A stretch of DNA of 64,000 nucleotides from NCBI RefSeq assembly GCF_000091545.1, contig NC_006461.1, forward strand, positions 557,564 to 621,563, given 5' to 3'. A program made the translations under genes and the position numbers. A model generated the notes under the pieces. It was not told the origin of the DNA, did no database searches, and was given only the letters and a program-made list of their open reading frames with translations. Shown one piece after another: positions 24,601 to 33,000 of the stretch. Position 1 is the stretch's first letter. Each line of letters opens with the position of its first letter. This DNA is from Thermus thermophilus HB8 (lineage in GTDB: Bacteria > Deinococcota > Deinococci > Deinococcales > Thermaceae).

Positions 24601-24763
24601 TGATGGTGGCGGGGTTGGAGTTCACCAGGACCACCCGGTAGCCCGCCCCCCTCAGGGCCTTCACCGCCTGGGTTCCCGAGTAGTCAAACTCGGCCGCCTG
24701 GCCGATGGTGATGGGCCCGGAACCGATGATGAGGATCTTCTTCAGGTCTCTCCGCGGCGGCAT
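21677..24763 (-). CDS. carB: Carbamoyl-phosphate synthase large subunit
   Basis: The 1028-residue protein is the usual length for CarB. It contains two homologous ATP-grasp synthetase halves, each opened by a GSGPI[TR]IGQ motif, and a C-terminal MGS-like regulatory domain. VRPSFTLGGTGGG and VRPSYVLGG mark the two ATP sites. It makes carbamoyl phosphate from bicarbonate, ATP and glutamine-derived ammonia for arginine and pyrimidines. I start at MPPRRDLKKILIIGSG (24763), because the longer frame upstream would run over its promoter. carA is not in the window. Confidence 0.93.
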   Translation of the reverse strand: MPPRRDLKKILIIGSGPITIGQAAEFDYSGTQAVKALRGAGYRVVLVNSNPATIMTDPELAERTYIEPLDLEHLEGILAREAPDALLPTLGGQTGLNLAMALHEEGILQKYGVELIGAKAEAIRKGEDREAFQEAMQRIGLEVPRGQLVGSVEEGLHFAREVGFPVVVRPSFTLGGTGGGIAHDEAELVEVLSRGLTLSPVHTALVEESVLGWKEFELEVMRDHADTVVIITSIENVDPMGVHTGDSITVAPAQTLSDVEYQRMRDAAKAIIREIGVETGGSNIQFAVDPKTGRQVVIEMNPRVSRSSALASKATGFPIAKIAALLAVGYRLDELPNDITRKTPASFEPTIDYVVVKIPRFAFEKFRPLRNTLGELKDELTTQMKSVGEVMAIGRTFKEALMKALRGLERDVRALAGVRTEELEKKLYPNPDRVYAVMELLRRGMPVEELYQATRIDPWFLHQMKEVVEAEEWLKTHPPKDREDWRFYKGLGLTDRRIGELVGKGEKEVRAERKALGVVPVYKTVDTCAAEFEAYTPYHYSTYELEDEVWPSQKPKVVILGSGPIRIGQGVEFDYATVHAVWALKEAGYETIMVNSNPETVSTDYDTADRLYFEPLTLEDVLNIVEHEKPIGVIATLGGQTPLKLAKGLEEAGVRLLGTPFSAIHQAEDREAFHALCQRLGIPQPEGRVAQSPEEALRLAPEVGFPLLVRPSYVLGGRAMQVVRDEGELKRYLEEVYAPLEERPSILLDRFLEGAVELDVDALSDGQEVMVAGIMEHVERAGVHSGDSATLLPPVHVPEEALKKVRDYTRRLALALGVRGLLNVQYAVVGEEVYVLEANPRASRTVPFVSKAIGVPLAKLAALIAVGKTLKELGVRDLDPVPPYYAAKEVVIPWIKFPGVIPELGPEMRSTGESMGIDQDPYLAYYKAELGAGQRLPLSGRVRFIGEGLEDLKALYQEAGFALTEGEDYDLLISLVPDPELRRAVERGLPFITTREGAWWSLKAILRARESGLRVQSLQDWHQKAPRG

Positions 24764-24780
24764 CGTGCACCCGGTGGAAG

Positions 24781-24831
24781 AGGATAGCATGAAGCCGCGG
24801 GCGAGGACCAGGGGCTGTGGCATAAATATGC
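24781..24831 (-). promoter_or_regulatory. carB promoter and upstream ARG-box-like palindrome
   Basis: An extended -10 (TGCTATCCT, hexamer 24786-24781) lies about 18 nt before the carB ATG. Upstream, GCATA-AA-TATGC (24820-24831) is an inverted repeat in an AT-rich patch resembling ARG boxes (TGAATAATTATTCA). An ArgR-type regulator could act here; this is inference. Confidence 0.4.
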
Positions 24832-24883
24832 AATAGGGCCCTGGGGCTGGACGGAGGGCGGGGGGCGGGGTAGCCTGGAAGGC

Positions 24884-25168
24884 GTGCGGAAGGTGCGCCC
24901 CGAGGAGCTCCCCGCCCTCTTGGAGGAGGGCGTCCTTGTGGTGGACGTCCGCCCCGCGGACCGCAGGAGCACGCCCCTCCCCTTCGCCGCCGAGTGGGTT
25001 CCTTTGGAGAAGATCCAGAAGGGGGAGCACGGCCTGCCCCGTAGGCCCCTCCTCTTGGTCTGCGAAAAGGGCCTCTTGAGCCAGGTGGCGGCCCTCTACC
25101 TGGAGGCCGAGGGGTACGAGGCCATGAGCCTCGAGGGCGGCCTCCAGGCCTTGACGCAAGGGAAGTAG
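24884..25168 (+). CDS. Single-domain rhodanese-like protein
   Basis: The 94-residue protein is one rhodanese domain: VLVVDVRPADRR near the N-terminus, the active-site loop LLLVCEKGLLSQVAALYLEAEG with a catalytic cysteine, and a C-terminal LEGGLQALTQG. Such proteins carry persulfide sulfur for tRNA thiolation, cofactor or sulfide metabolism; the acceptor is not evident. The start is a GTG with TAGCCT (24871-24876) 7 nt before it, so the mRNA appears leaderless. The -35 of the following tRNA gene lies within its last codons. Confidence 0.8.
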   Translation: MRKVRPEELPALLEEGVLVVDVRPADRRSTPLPFAAEWVPLEKIQKGEHGLPRRPLLLVCEKGLLSQVAALYLEAEGYEAMSLEGGLQALTQGK

Positions 25169-25179
25169 CCCCGTAGAAT
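25151..25179 (+). promoter_or_regulatory. Promoter of tRNA-His
   Basis: TTGACG (25151-25156) and TAGAAT (25174-25179) are spaced by 17 bp. The start of transcription is predicted about 10 nt before the tRNA. Confidence 0.75.
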
Positions 25180-25195
25180 GGCGGATGCTGAGCGC

Positions 25196-25273
25196 GGTGA
25201 GCGTAGCTCAGCTGGTTAGAGCACCGGACTGTGGATCCGGGGGTCGTGGGTTCAAGTCCCATCGCTCACCCCA
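25196..25273 (+). tRNA. tRNA-His (GTG anticodon)
   Basis: The cloverleaf closes completely: acceptor GTGAGCG/CGCTCAC, D arm, anticodon stem CCGGA/TCCGG around CTGTGGA, and T arm GTGGG/CCCAT with TTCAAGT. An extra G at -1 faces C73, the identity element of tRNA-His. CCA is encoded. Confidence 0.95.
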
Positions 25274-25278
25274 AGCCG

Positions 25279-25303
25279 CCACCCCGAAAGGGGTGGTATT
25301 TTA
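25279..25303 (+). terminator. Hairpin with T-tract between tRNA-His and tRNA-Leu
   Basis: CCACCCC-GAAA-GGGGTGG is followed by TATTTT, a standard intrinsic terminator with a stable tetraloop, 5 nt after tRNA-His. If it is efficient, tRNA-Leu needs another promoter, which I do not see; it may be only partial or a processing signal. Confidence 0.65.
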
Positions 25304-25323
25304 AAGGGGGGGGTCGCCCCCAT

Positions 25324-25408
25324 GCGAGGATGGCGGAATCGGTAGACGCGCCGGACTTAGGATCCGGTGGGGCAACCCGTGCGGGTTCAAGTCCCGCTCC
25401 TCGCACCA
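25324..25408 (+). tRNA. tRNA-Leu (TAG anticodon)
   Basis: Class II tRNA with acceptor GCGAGGA/TCCTCGC, anticodon stem CCGGA/TCCGG around CTTAGGA, a variable arm (GTGGGGCAACCCGT), T arm GCGGGTTCAAGTCCCGC and encoded ACCA. It reads CUA and possibly other CUN codons. Confidence 0.95.
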
Positions 25409-25445
25409 TCCGGGCGGCCCCCCTTTCATCGGGACGAGGTGAAAC

Positions 25446-26660
25446 GTGGCGGAGATCCTGGAGCGTTCCGGCTATCTGGTCAAGGTGCGGGTGGAGGTGC
25501 CCGCCGACCGGGTGAAGGCGAGCTACGAGGCCCTGCTTAAGGACCTCGCCTCCCGGGTGCGGGTGCCCGGCTTCCGGCCGGGCAAGGCCCCCCTGAAGGT
25601 GGTGGAGGCCCGCCTGGGCCGGGAGGCGCTCCTCCAAGACCTTAAGGAGCGCCTGGTGGAGGAGACCTACCCCGAGGCGGTGCGGGAGCTCGGCCTAAGC
25701 CCCGTGGCCGCCCGCGTGGTGGAGCAGGACCTGAGCGAGGGGGAGGGCTTCCGCTACGTGGCCGAGGTGGAGAACTACCCCGAGGTGAGGCTTCCCGACT
25801 GGCGGAGCTTCGCCTTGGAGGTCTCCCCGCCCGAGGTCACCGAGGAGATGGTGGAGAAGGCCCTGGAGGAGCTCCGCCAGCGCTACGCCGAGCTCGTCCC
25901 CGTGGAGCGGGAGGCCCAGGAAAAGGACCACCTCTTCGTCCGCACCGAGGAGGGGGCGGAGTTCCCCATTGACCTCGCTAAAGCCCTTCCCCACGTGCGG
26001 GAGGCCCTCCTCGGCAAGAAGGCGGGGGACGTGGTCATGGTCCCCGTGCTGAACGACAAGGGCGAGAAGGTGCGGGAGGTCAGGACCGAGGTCCTCGAGG
26101 TCAAGACCCTGAAGCTCCCCGAGCTGGACGAGGAGTTCGCCAAGACCCTGGAGGCGGAAAGCCTCGAGGACCTCAAAAACCGGGTGCGGGAAAGCCTCAA
26201 GCGCCAGGCGGAGCGGGCCTACGAGGAGGCCAGGGAGCGGGCCTTCTTGGAGAAGCTCGCCGAGGGCCTGGAGGTGGAGATCCCCCCTTCCATGCTCCGG
26301 GCGGAGGAGCGCCACCTCCTGGAGCACCTGGCCGAGGACCTCTACCGGCAGGGGATCAGCCTGGAGGCCTACCTCGAGGCCCTGAAGGAGAAGGGGGAGT
26401 TGGAGAAGTTCCAGGAGGACCTGCGCAAGGAGGCGGAGAAGCGGGTCCGCATCGCCCTCGCCCGGGAGAAGCTCGCCGAGGAGCTCAACCCCGAGGTCTC
26501 CGAGGAGGAGTGGCAGGCCTACCTCCAGGCCGCGGCCCGGGCCTACGGCGTTGCCGTCCAGGACCTTCGCCGCCAGTTCGGCGAGGAGGGCCTCGCCCGG
26601 CTTAAGGAGCGCCTCCGCCAGGACAAGGCGGTGCAGGAGGCCCTGAAGGCCCTGGGCTGA
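25446..26660 (+). CDS. tig: Trigger factor
   Basis: The 404-residue protein has the ribosome-binding N-domain with the signature loop VPGFRPGKAP (about 37-46). A peptidyl-prolyl isomerase domain follows (about 145-230; EKDHLFVRTEEGAEFPIDL, PHVREALLGKKAGDV), then a helical C-terminal chaperone domain. It binds nascent chains at the ribosome exit. The start is a GTG at 25446 after GAGGTG. It heads the conserved tig-clpP-clpX order, but a strong hairpin separates it from clpP. Confidence 0.94.
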   Translation: MAEILERSGYLVKVRVEVPADRVKASYEALLKDLASRVRVPGFRPGKAPLKVVEARLGREALLQDLKERLVEETYPEAVRELGLSPVAARVVEQDLSEGEGFRYVAEVENYPEVRLPDWRSFALEVSPPEVTEEMVEKALEELRQRYAELVPVEREAQEKDHLFVRTEEGAEFPIDLAKALPHVREALLGKKAGDVVMVPVLNDKGEKVREVRTEVLEVKTLKLPELDEEFAKTLEAESLEDLKNRVRESLKRQAERAYEEARERAFLEKLAEGLEVEIPPSMLRAEERHLLEHLAEDLYRQGISLEAYLEALKEKGELEKFQEDLRKEAEKRVRIALAREKLAEELNPEVSEEEWQAYLQAAARAYGVAVQDLRRQFGEEGLARLKERLRQDKAVQEALKALG

Positions 26661-26678
26661 GGGCCTGGAACATGGTGG

Positions 26679-26701
26679 CCCAGGGGGGTTTCCCCCCTGG
26701 G
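26679..26701. terminator. Perfect 10-bp GC hairpin between tig and clpP
   Basis: CCCAGGGGGG-TTT-CCCCCCTGGG is an exact 10-bp stem with a triloop, placed 18 nt after the tig stop. No U-tract follows, so it may end tig transcripts, protect a 3' end or form after processing. Confidence 0.55.
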
Positions 26702-26709
26702 TCTGCCGC

Positions 26710-26715
26710 TAAACT
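26710..26715 (+). promoter_or_regulatory. Candidate -10 of clpP
   Basis: TAAACT lies 10 nt before the clpP ATG at 26726. Together with the hairpin just upstream it suggests that clpPX can be transcribed separately from tig as a leaderless mRNA. Confidence 0.4.
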
Positions 26716-26725
26716 AAGGATTGGT

Positions 26726-27310
26726 ATGGTCATACCCTACGTCATTGAGCAGACGGCCCGCGGCGAGCGCGTCTACGACATCTACTCCCGCCTCCTCAAG
26801 GACCGCATCATCTTCCTGGGCACCCCCATAGACGCCCAGGTGGCCAACGTGGTGGTGGCCCAGCTCCTCTTCCTGGACGCCCAGAACCCCAACCAGGAGA
26901 TCAAGCTCTACATCAACTCCCCCGGGGGCGAGGTGGACGCGGGCCTCGCCATCTACGACACCATGCAGTTCGTCCGGGCCCCCGTGTCCACCATCGTCAT
27001 CGGCATGGCGGCCAGCATGGCCGCGGTGATCCTGGCGGCGGGGGAGAAGGGCCGCCGCTACGCCCTTCCCCACGCCAAGGTCATGATCCATCAGCCCTGG
27101 GGTGGGGTGCGGGGGACGGCGAGCGACATCGCCATCCAGGCCCAGGAGATCCTGAAGGCGAAGAAGCTCCTCAACGAGATCCTGGCCAAGCACACCGGCC
27201 AGCCCCTGGAGAAGGTGGAGAAGGACACGGACCGGGACTACTACCTCTCGGCCCAGGAGGCCCTGGAGTACGGCCTCATTGACCAGGTGGTGACCCGTGA
27301 AGAGGCCTAG
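26726..27310 (+). CDS. clpP: ATP-dependent Clp protease proteolytic subunit
   Basis: The 194-residue serine protease starts at MVIPYVIEQTARGERVYDIY. Its triad is S97 (GMAASMAA), H122 (MIHQPWGG) and D171 (DTDRDYYL), the same numbers as in E. coli ClpP. It forms the tetradecameric chamber that works with ClpX. The start at 26726 gives the normal length; the 18-residue upstream extension is unlike the family. Its last 14 nt overlap clpX. Confidence 0.95.
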   Translation: MVIPYVIEQTARGERVYDIYSRLLKDRIIFLGTPIDAQVANVVVAQLLFLDAQNPNQEIKLYINSPGGEVDAGLAIYDTMQFVRAPVSTIVIGMAASMAAVILAAGEKGRRYALPHAKVMIHQPWGGVRGTASDIAIQAQEILKAKKLLNEILAKHTGQPLEKVEKDTDRDYYLSAQEALEYGLIDQVVTREEA

Positions 27311-28496
27311 GCCCCACTGCAGCTTCTGCGGCCTCCGCCCCCCCGAGACGGGGCGGCTTCTGGAAAGCCCCCTTGAGGACGTCTACATCTGCGAGGACTG
27401 CGTGGAAAGGGCCCAGGAGATCCTGGCCCAGGAGGAGCGCCGCGCCCCCAAGGGGCCGAGCCGCCTCCCCCGGCCCCAGGAGATCAAGGCCCACCTGGAC
27501 CAGTACGTGGTGGGGCAGGAGGCGGCCAAAAGGGCCCTAAGCGTGGCCGTCTACAACCACTACAAGCGGCTCCTCCACCCCGAGGCGGAGATCGGCAAGG
27601 CCAACATCCTCCTCATCGGCCCCACGGGCACGGGCAAGACCCTCCTCGCCGAAACCCTGGCCCGCTTCCTGGACGTGCCCTTCGCCATCGCCGACGCCAC
27701 CACCCTCACCGAGGCCGGGTACGTGGGCGAGGACGTGGAGAACGTCCTCCTCCGCCTCTTGCAGAACGCCGACTTTGACGTGGAGCGGGCGGAGATGGGC
27801 ATCGTCTACATTGACGAGATTGACAAGATCGCCCGCAAGTCGGAAAACCCCTCCCTCACCCGGGACGTCTCCGGGGAGGGGGTGCAGCAGGCCCTCCTGA
27901 AGATCATTGAGGGGACCGTGGCCAACGTCCCGCCCCAGGGAGGGAGGAAGCACCCCCACCAGGAGTTCATCCCGGTGAACACCAAGAACATCCTCTTTAT
28001 CCTGGGCGGGGCCTTTGAGGGGCTGGAGAACATCGTCAAGGCCCGGGTGGGAAAGACCACCATCGGCTTCACCGGGGGGAGGAGGGAGCGGGAGGAGCCC
28101 CTGGAGGTCATCCCTGAGGACCTCATCAAGTTCGGCATGATCCCCGAGTTCGTGGGGCGGGCCCCCCTCATCGTCCAGCTCCACCCCCTCACGGAGGACG
28201 ACCTGGTGCGCATCCTCACCGAGCCCAAGAACGCCCTGGTGAAGCAGTACCAGGAGCTCTTCCGCATGGAGGGCATAGAGCTCCGCTTCACCCAGGCGGC
28301 CCTCAAGGAGGTGGCCCGGCGCGCCCTCAAGCGGGGCACGGGGGCGAGGGGCCTCAGGGCCATCCTGGAGAAGGCCATGGTGGACCTGATGTTTGAGGCC
28401 CCGGGGAGCGGGGTGCGGGAGATCGTCTTTGACCTCCCCCACCTGGACCACCCCCTGAAGGCCCTCGAGGAGGCCAGGCTCCGGCAGGCCTCCTAA
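27297..28496 (+). CDS. clpX: ATP-dependent Clp protease ATP-binding subunit
   Basis: The 399-residue AAA+ unfoldase has an N-terminal zinc domain (C8, C11, C32, C35), Walker A GPTGTGKT (108-115), Walker B region GIVYIDEIDKIARK, and GARGLRAILEK in the C-terminal small domain. It unfolds tagged substrates and feeds ClpP. The start is GTG 27297, inside the clpP coding region, giving a 14-nt overlap and likely translational coupling. A hairpin follows the stop. Confidence 0.95.
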   Translation: MKRPRPHCSFCGLRPPETGRLLESPLEDVYICEDCVERAQEILAQEERRAPKGPSRLPRPQEIKAHLDQYVVGQEAAKRALSVAVYNHYKRLLHPEAEIGKANILLIGPTGTGKTLLAETLARFLDVPFAIADATTLTEAGYVGEDVENVLLRLLQNADFDVERAEMGIVYIDEIDKIARKSENPSLTRDVSGEGVQQALLKIIEGTVANVPPQGGRKHPHQEFIPVNTKNILFILGGAFEGLENIVKARVGKTTIGFTGGRREREEPLEVIPEDLIKFGMIPEFVGRAPLIVQLHPLTEDDLVRILTEPKNALVKQYQELFRMEGIELRFTQAALKEVARRALKRGTGARGLRAILEKAMVDLMFEAPGSGVREIVFDLPHLDHPLKALEEARLRQAS

Positions 28497-28504
28497 GGGC
28501 GACC

Positions 28505-28524
28505 AAGCCCCTTTTGGGGGGCTT
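28505..28524. terminator. Hairpin between convergent clpX and pncB
   Basis: AAGCCCC-TTTTGG-GGGGCTT forms a 7-bp stem between two converging genes, so it could serve both. Its right arm overlaps the pncB stop region. Confidence 0.5.
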
Positions 28525-30043
28525 AGCCCTCGAGCCGCCGCACCAATTCCTCCTTCAGGGCGAAAAGCCTCTCCGTGAGGGAGACGTGGTAGACGTGGGG
28601 GTTCACGAGCCGCCGCACCCCGGGGTCCAGGAGGGCCACGTCCCGGTCCCGGCGCTTCCTGAGTTCTTCCAGGGGAAGGGGGGGGAAGAGCCTCCTTCCC
28701 CGGTAGACCTCCTCCAGGAGGGGCTCGAGCCGGAAGCTTCCCGGCCTTAAGGTGCGCCTTTTGGTGGGGTCCGTGGGGTGGCGGAGGGTGAGGGGGGCGT
28801 CCTCCCGCACCTCCTCCTCGGCCAGGGCCAAAAGGTCGGCGGTGGCGAGGCCCCGCTCGTCGTAGACCCGATAGACCCGCTTGTGCCCCGGGTTTAAGAC
28901 CTTCTCCAGGGAGTTGGAGACCTTCATCGCCGGGGCCCAGGTGCCGTTTTCCCGCACCGCCACCAGCTTGTAGACCCCGCCCAGGGCCGGGGCGCCCCAG
29001 GAGACCACCATCCTCGTCCCCACCCCGTAGACCAGGCGCTTGAGGAGGCGGTCGGGGTCCACCCCGTAGCGGGGGGCCTCCTCCAGGATCTGGCTTTTGA
29101 TCTGCCAGATGACGAGCTCGTCCAGGTCCCCGGAGAGGACGATGAGGACCTCGGGAAACCCCGCCCTGTCCAGCTCCCTGGCCACCTGGATGGCGAGGTG
29201 GGCCAGGTCCCCGGAGTCTATGCGCACCCCTACGGGCCTGTGCCCCTTGCGCCTAAGCTCCTCAAAGACCCGGATGGCGTGGGGAAGCCCTGAGTGGAGG
29301 GTGTCCACGGTGTCCAGAAGGAGGATGGCGTCGTCGGGGAAGACCTCGGCGAAGGCCCGGAAGGCGTCCTCCTCGCTGTACCCCAGGGCCATGAAGGCCT
29401 GGACCAGGCTGTGGGCGTGGGTGCCGGAGGCGGGAAGGCCCAGGAGGTGGGAGAGGCTCACGGCGCTAGAGCGGTTCGCCCCCCCGATGAGGCTCGCCCG
29501 GGTGGCGCTCTCCCCGCCCTTGGCGGGGGCGCGGCGGAGGCCGAACTCCAGGACCACGGCCTCCCCCGCCGCCTCCCGCACCCGGCTCGCCTTGGTGGCG
29601 ATGAGGGTCTCGTAGTTGAGGCGGTTCAGGAGGGCGGTCTCCAGGAGCTGGGCCTGGAGGAGGGGGCCCTCCACGCTCACCAGGGGCACCTGGGGGTGGG
29701 CCACGCGCCCCTCGGGGAGGGCCCTTAGGGTGAGGCCGGAAAACCCGCCCATCGCCTTGAGGTAGCGGAGGTAGTCCTCGGCGAAGAGGGGCTTCCCCGA
29801 GCGGCTTTTGAGGTTGCGGAGGGCCGCGATCTCCTCCTCGCCGAAGCGGGCTTCCTCCATCCAGCTTAGGAGGGGGTCCAGCCCGGCGAAGACGGTGTAG
29901 CCCGCCTGGTGGGCCCCGTAGTCGGGGTTTCTCCGGTAGAAGGCCTCAAAGAGGGCCTCCTTCTCGTGGAGGCCCATGCGGAAGTAGACCTGGCCCATGG
30001 TGAGCTGGTAGAGGTCGGTGTAGAGGATGCCGAAGGGGTCCAT
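28523..30043 (-). CDS. pncB: Nicotinate phosphoribosyltransferase
   Basis: The 506-residue enzyme matches the long (about 480-500 aa) bacterial/archaeal NAPRTase family. YTDLYQLTMGQVYF starts the protein, FGLRRAPAKGG holds the expected histidine/arginine region, and LLDTVDTL with VGVRIDSGDLAHLA form the phosphoribosyl site. It makes nicotinate mononucleotide for NAD salvage. The -10 TATGCT lies 7 nt before the ATG, suggesting a leaderless mRNA. It is divergent from metH. Confidence 0.92.
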   Translation of the reverse strand: MDPFGILYTDLYQLTMGQVYFRMGLHEKEALFEAFYRRNPDYGAHQAGYTVFAGLDPLLSWMEEARFGEEEIAALRNLKSRSGKPLFAEDYLRYLKAMGGFSGLTLRALPEGRVAHPQVPLVSVEGPLLQAQLLETALLNRLNYETLIATKASRVREAAGEAVVLEFGLRRAPAKGGESATRASLIGGANRSSAVSLSHLLGLPASGTHAHSLVQAFMALGYSEEDAFRAFAEVFPDDAILLLDTVDTLHSGLPHAIRVFEELRRKGHRPVGVRIDSGDLAHLAIQVARELDRAGFPEVLIVLSGDLDELVIWQIKSQILEEAPRYGVDPDRLLKRLVYGVGTRMVVSWGAPALGGVYKLVAVRENGTWAPAMKVSNSLEKVLNPGHKRVYRVYDERGLATADLLALAEEEVREDAPLTLRHPTDPTKRRTLRPGSFRLEPLLEEVYRGRRLFPPLPLEELRKRRDRDVALLDPGVRRLVNPHVYHVSLTERLFALKEELVRRLEG

Positions 30044-30049
30044 GGGCCT

Positions 30050-30077
30050 AGCATAGCCCCGCCCGGTTCGCTACACT
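30050..30077. promoter_or_regulatory. Divergent -10 elements of pncB and metH
   Basis: Minus-strand TATGCT (30055-30050) precedes pncB and plus-strand TACACT (30072-30077) precedes metH by 8 nt. The entire intergenic space is 42 bp, so neither mRNA can hold a riboswitch. Confidence 0.5.
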
Positions 30078-30085
30078 AGCGGGAT

Positions 30086-33000
30086 ATGGTGGAGGTCCAC
30101 GCCTGCAGCCCCGGATGCCGCCACCACCTCGGGGGGGCGGGCTGGGGGGATGCCCCCTTGGTGCGCCTCGGCTACAACAAGGAGGCCCGGGCGAAGAAGT
30201 TTCCCTACCTCAAGGCCCTTCTGGAGAGGCCCCTGGTCTTTGACGGGGCCATGGGCACGGAGCTCCAGAAGAGGGACCTCACCCCCGAGGACTACGGCGG
30301 GGAGGCCTATTTCGGCTGCCCCGAGGTCCTAAACCGCACCCGGCCCGAGGTGGTGCGGGAGATCCACCTCGCCTACCTCGAGGCCGGGGCCGAGGTCATA
30401 GAGACCAACACCTTCGGGGCCCTGCGCCACGTCCTCGCCGAGTACGGCCTGGAGGAGGCGGCGGAGGAGCTCGCCTTCCTCGGGGCCAGGATCGCCCGGG
30501 AGGCCGCCGACCCCCACGGGGCCTTCGTGGCGGGGGCCTTGGGCCCGGGCACCAAGCTCGTCTCCCTGGGCCAGATCTCCTGGGACGCGCTCTACCGGGC
30601 CTACAAGGAGGCGGCACGGGGGCTTCTTAAGGGCGGGGTGGACCTCATCCTCTTGGAGACCGCCCAGGACATCCTCCAGGTGCGCTGCGCCGTCTTGGCG
30701 GTGCGGGAGGCCATGGCCGAGGTGGGCCGGGAGGTGCCCCTCCAGGTCCAGGTGACCTTTGAGGCCACGGGGACGATGCTCGTGGGCACGGACGAGCAGG
30801 CGGCCCTGGCCGCCCTGGAGAGCCTCCCCGTGGACGTGGTGGGGATGAACTGCGCCACGGGCCCCGACCTCATGGACAGCAAGGTGCGCTACTTCGCCGA
30901 GCACAGCACCCGCTTCGTCTCCTGCCTCCCGAACGCGGGCCTGCCCCGGAACGAGGGGGGGAGGGTGGTCTACGACCTCACCCCCGAGGAGCTCGCCAAG
31001 TGGCACCTCAAGTTCGTGGCCGAGTACGGGGTGAACGCCGTGGGGGGATGCTGCGGCACGGGGCCCGAGCACATCAGGAAGGTGGCCGAGGCGGTGAAGG
31101 GGCTCGCCCCGAAGCCAAGGCCTGAAAGCTTCCCTCCCCAGGTGGCCTCCTTGTACCAGGCGGTGTCCCTCAAGCAGGAGGCGAGCCTTTTCCTCGTGGG
31201 GGAGAGGCTCAACGCCACGGGGAGCAAGCGCTTCCGGGAGATGCTCTTCGCGAGAGACCTCGAGGGCATCCTCGCCCTCGCCCGGGAGCAGGTGGAGGAG
31301 GGGGCCCACGCCCTGGACCTCAGCGTGGCCTGGACGGGGCGGGACGAGCTTGAGGACCTCCGGTGGCTCCTTCCCCATCTCGCCACCGCCCTTACCGTCC
31401 CCGTCATGGTGGACTCCACCTCCCCTGAGGCCATGGAGCTCGCCCTCAAATACCTCCCGGGCCGGGTCCTCCTGAACTCCGCCAACCTCGAGGATGGCCT
31501 AGAGCGCTTTGACCGGGTGGCCTCCCTGGCCAAGGCCCACGGGGCGGCCCTCGTGGTCCTCGCCATTGACGAGAAGGGGATGGCCAAGACCCGGGAGGAG
31601 AAGGTGCGGGTGGCCCTGAGGATGTACGAGCGCCTCACGGAGCACCACGGCCTCCGCCCCGAGGACCTCCTCTTTGACCTCCTCACCTTCCCCATCACCC
31701 AAGGGGACGAGGAGAGCCGCCCTCTCGCCAAGGAGACCCTCCTCGCCATGGAGGAGCTACGGGAGAGGCTTCCCGGGGTGGGGTTCGTCCTCGGGGTCTC
31801 CAACGTCTCCTTCGGGCTCAAGCCCAGGGCGAGGCGGGTCCTCAACTCCGTCTTCCTGGACGAGGCGAGGAAACGGGGCCTCACCGCGGCCATCGTGGAC
31901 GCGGGGAAGATCCTCCCCATAAGCCAGATCCCCGAGGAGGCCTACGCCCTCGCCTTAGACCTCATCTACGACCGCCGCAAGGAGGGCTTTGACCCCCTCC
32001 TCGCCTTCATGGCCTACTTTGAGGCCCACAAGGAGGACCCGGGGAAGAGGGAGGACGCCTTCCTGGCCCTTCCCCTCCTGGAGAGGCTCAAGCGCCGCGT
32101 GGTGGAGGGGAGGAAGCAGGGCCTCGAGGCCGACCTGGAGGAGGCCCTAAAGGCGGGGCACAAGCCCTTGGACCTCATCAACGGCCCCCTCCTCGCGGGG
32201 ATGAAGGAGGTGGGGGACCTCTTCGGGGCGGGGAAGATGCAGCTCCCCTTCGTCCTCCAGGCCGCCGAGGTGATGAAGCGGGCGGTGGCCTACCTCGAGC
32301 CCCACATGGAGAAGAAGGGGGAGGGCAAGGGCACCCTGGTCCTCGCCACCGTCAAGGGGGACGTGCACGACATCGGCAAGAACCTGGTGGACATCATCCT
32401 CAGCAACAACGGCTACCGGGTGGTGAACCTGGGGATCAAGGTGCCCATTGAGGAGATCCTGAAGGCCGTGGAGGCGCACAAGCCCCACGCCGTGGGCATG
32501 TCGGGCCTCCTGGTGAAGAGCACCCTGGTGATGAAGGAGAACCTGGAGTACATGCGGGATAGGGGCTACACCCTCCCCGTGATCCTGGGCGGGGCCGCCC
32601 TCACCCGGAGCTACGTGGAGGAGCTTAGGGCCATCTACCCCAACGTCTACTACGCCGAGGACGCCTTTGAGGGCTTAAGGCTCATGGAGGAGCTCACGGG
32701 CCACGCCCCTCCCGAGCTCACCCGGAAGGCCCCAGCTAGGCCCAAGCGGGAGGCCCCCAAGGTGGCGCCCCGCGCTCGGCCCGTGGGGGAGGCCCCCGCC
32801 GTCCCCCGGCCCCCCTTCTTCGGCGTGCGGGTGGAGGAAGGCTTGGACCTCGCCACCATCGCCCACTACGTCAACAAGCTCGCCCTCTACCGGGGCCAGT
32901 GGGGCTACAGCCGCAAGGGGCTTTCCCGGGAGGCGTGGCAGGCCCTGGTGGAGCGGGAGGCGGAGCCCGTCTTCCAGAGGCTCCTCAAGGAGGCCATGGC

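Noticed and set aside
30044..30085. Cobalamin or SAM riboswitch upstream of metH
   Set aside because: Only 42 bp separate metH and pncB, and the -10 lies 8 nt before the start, so there is no room for an aptamer.
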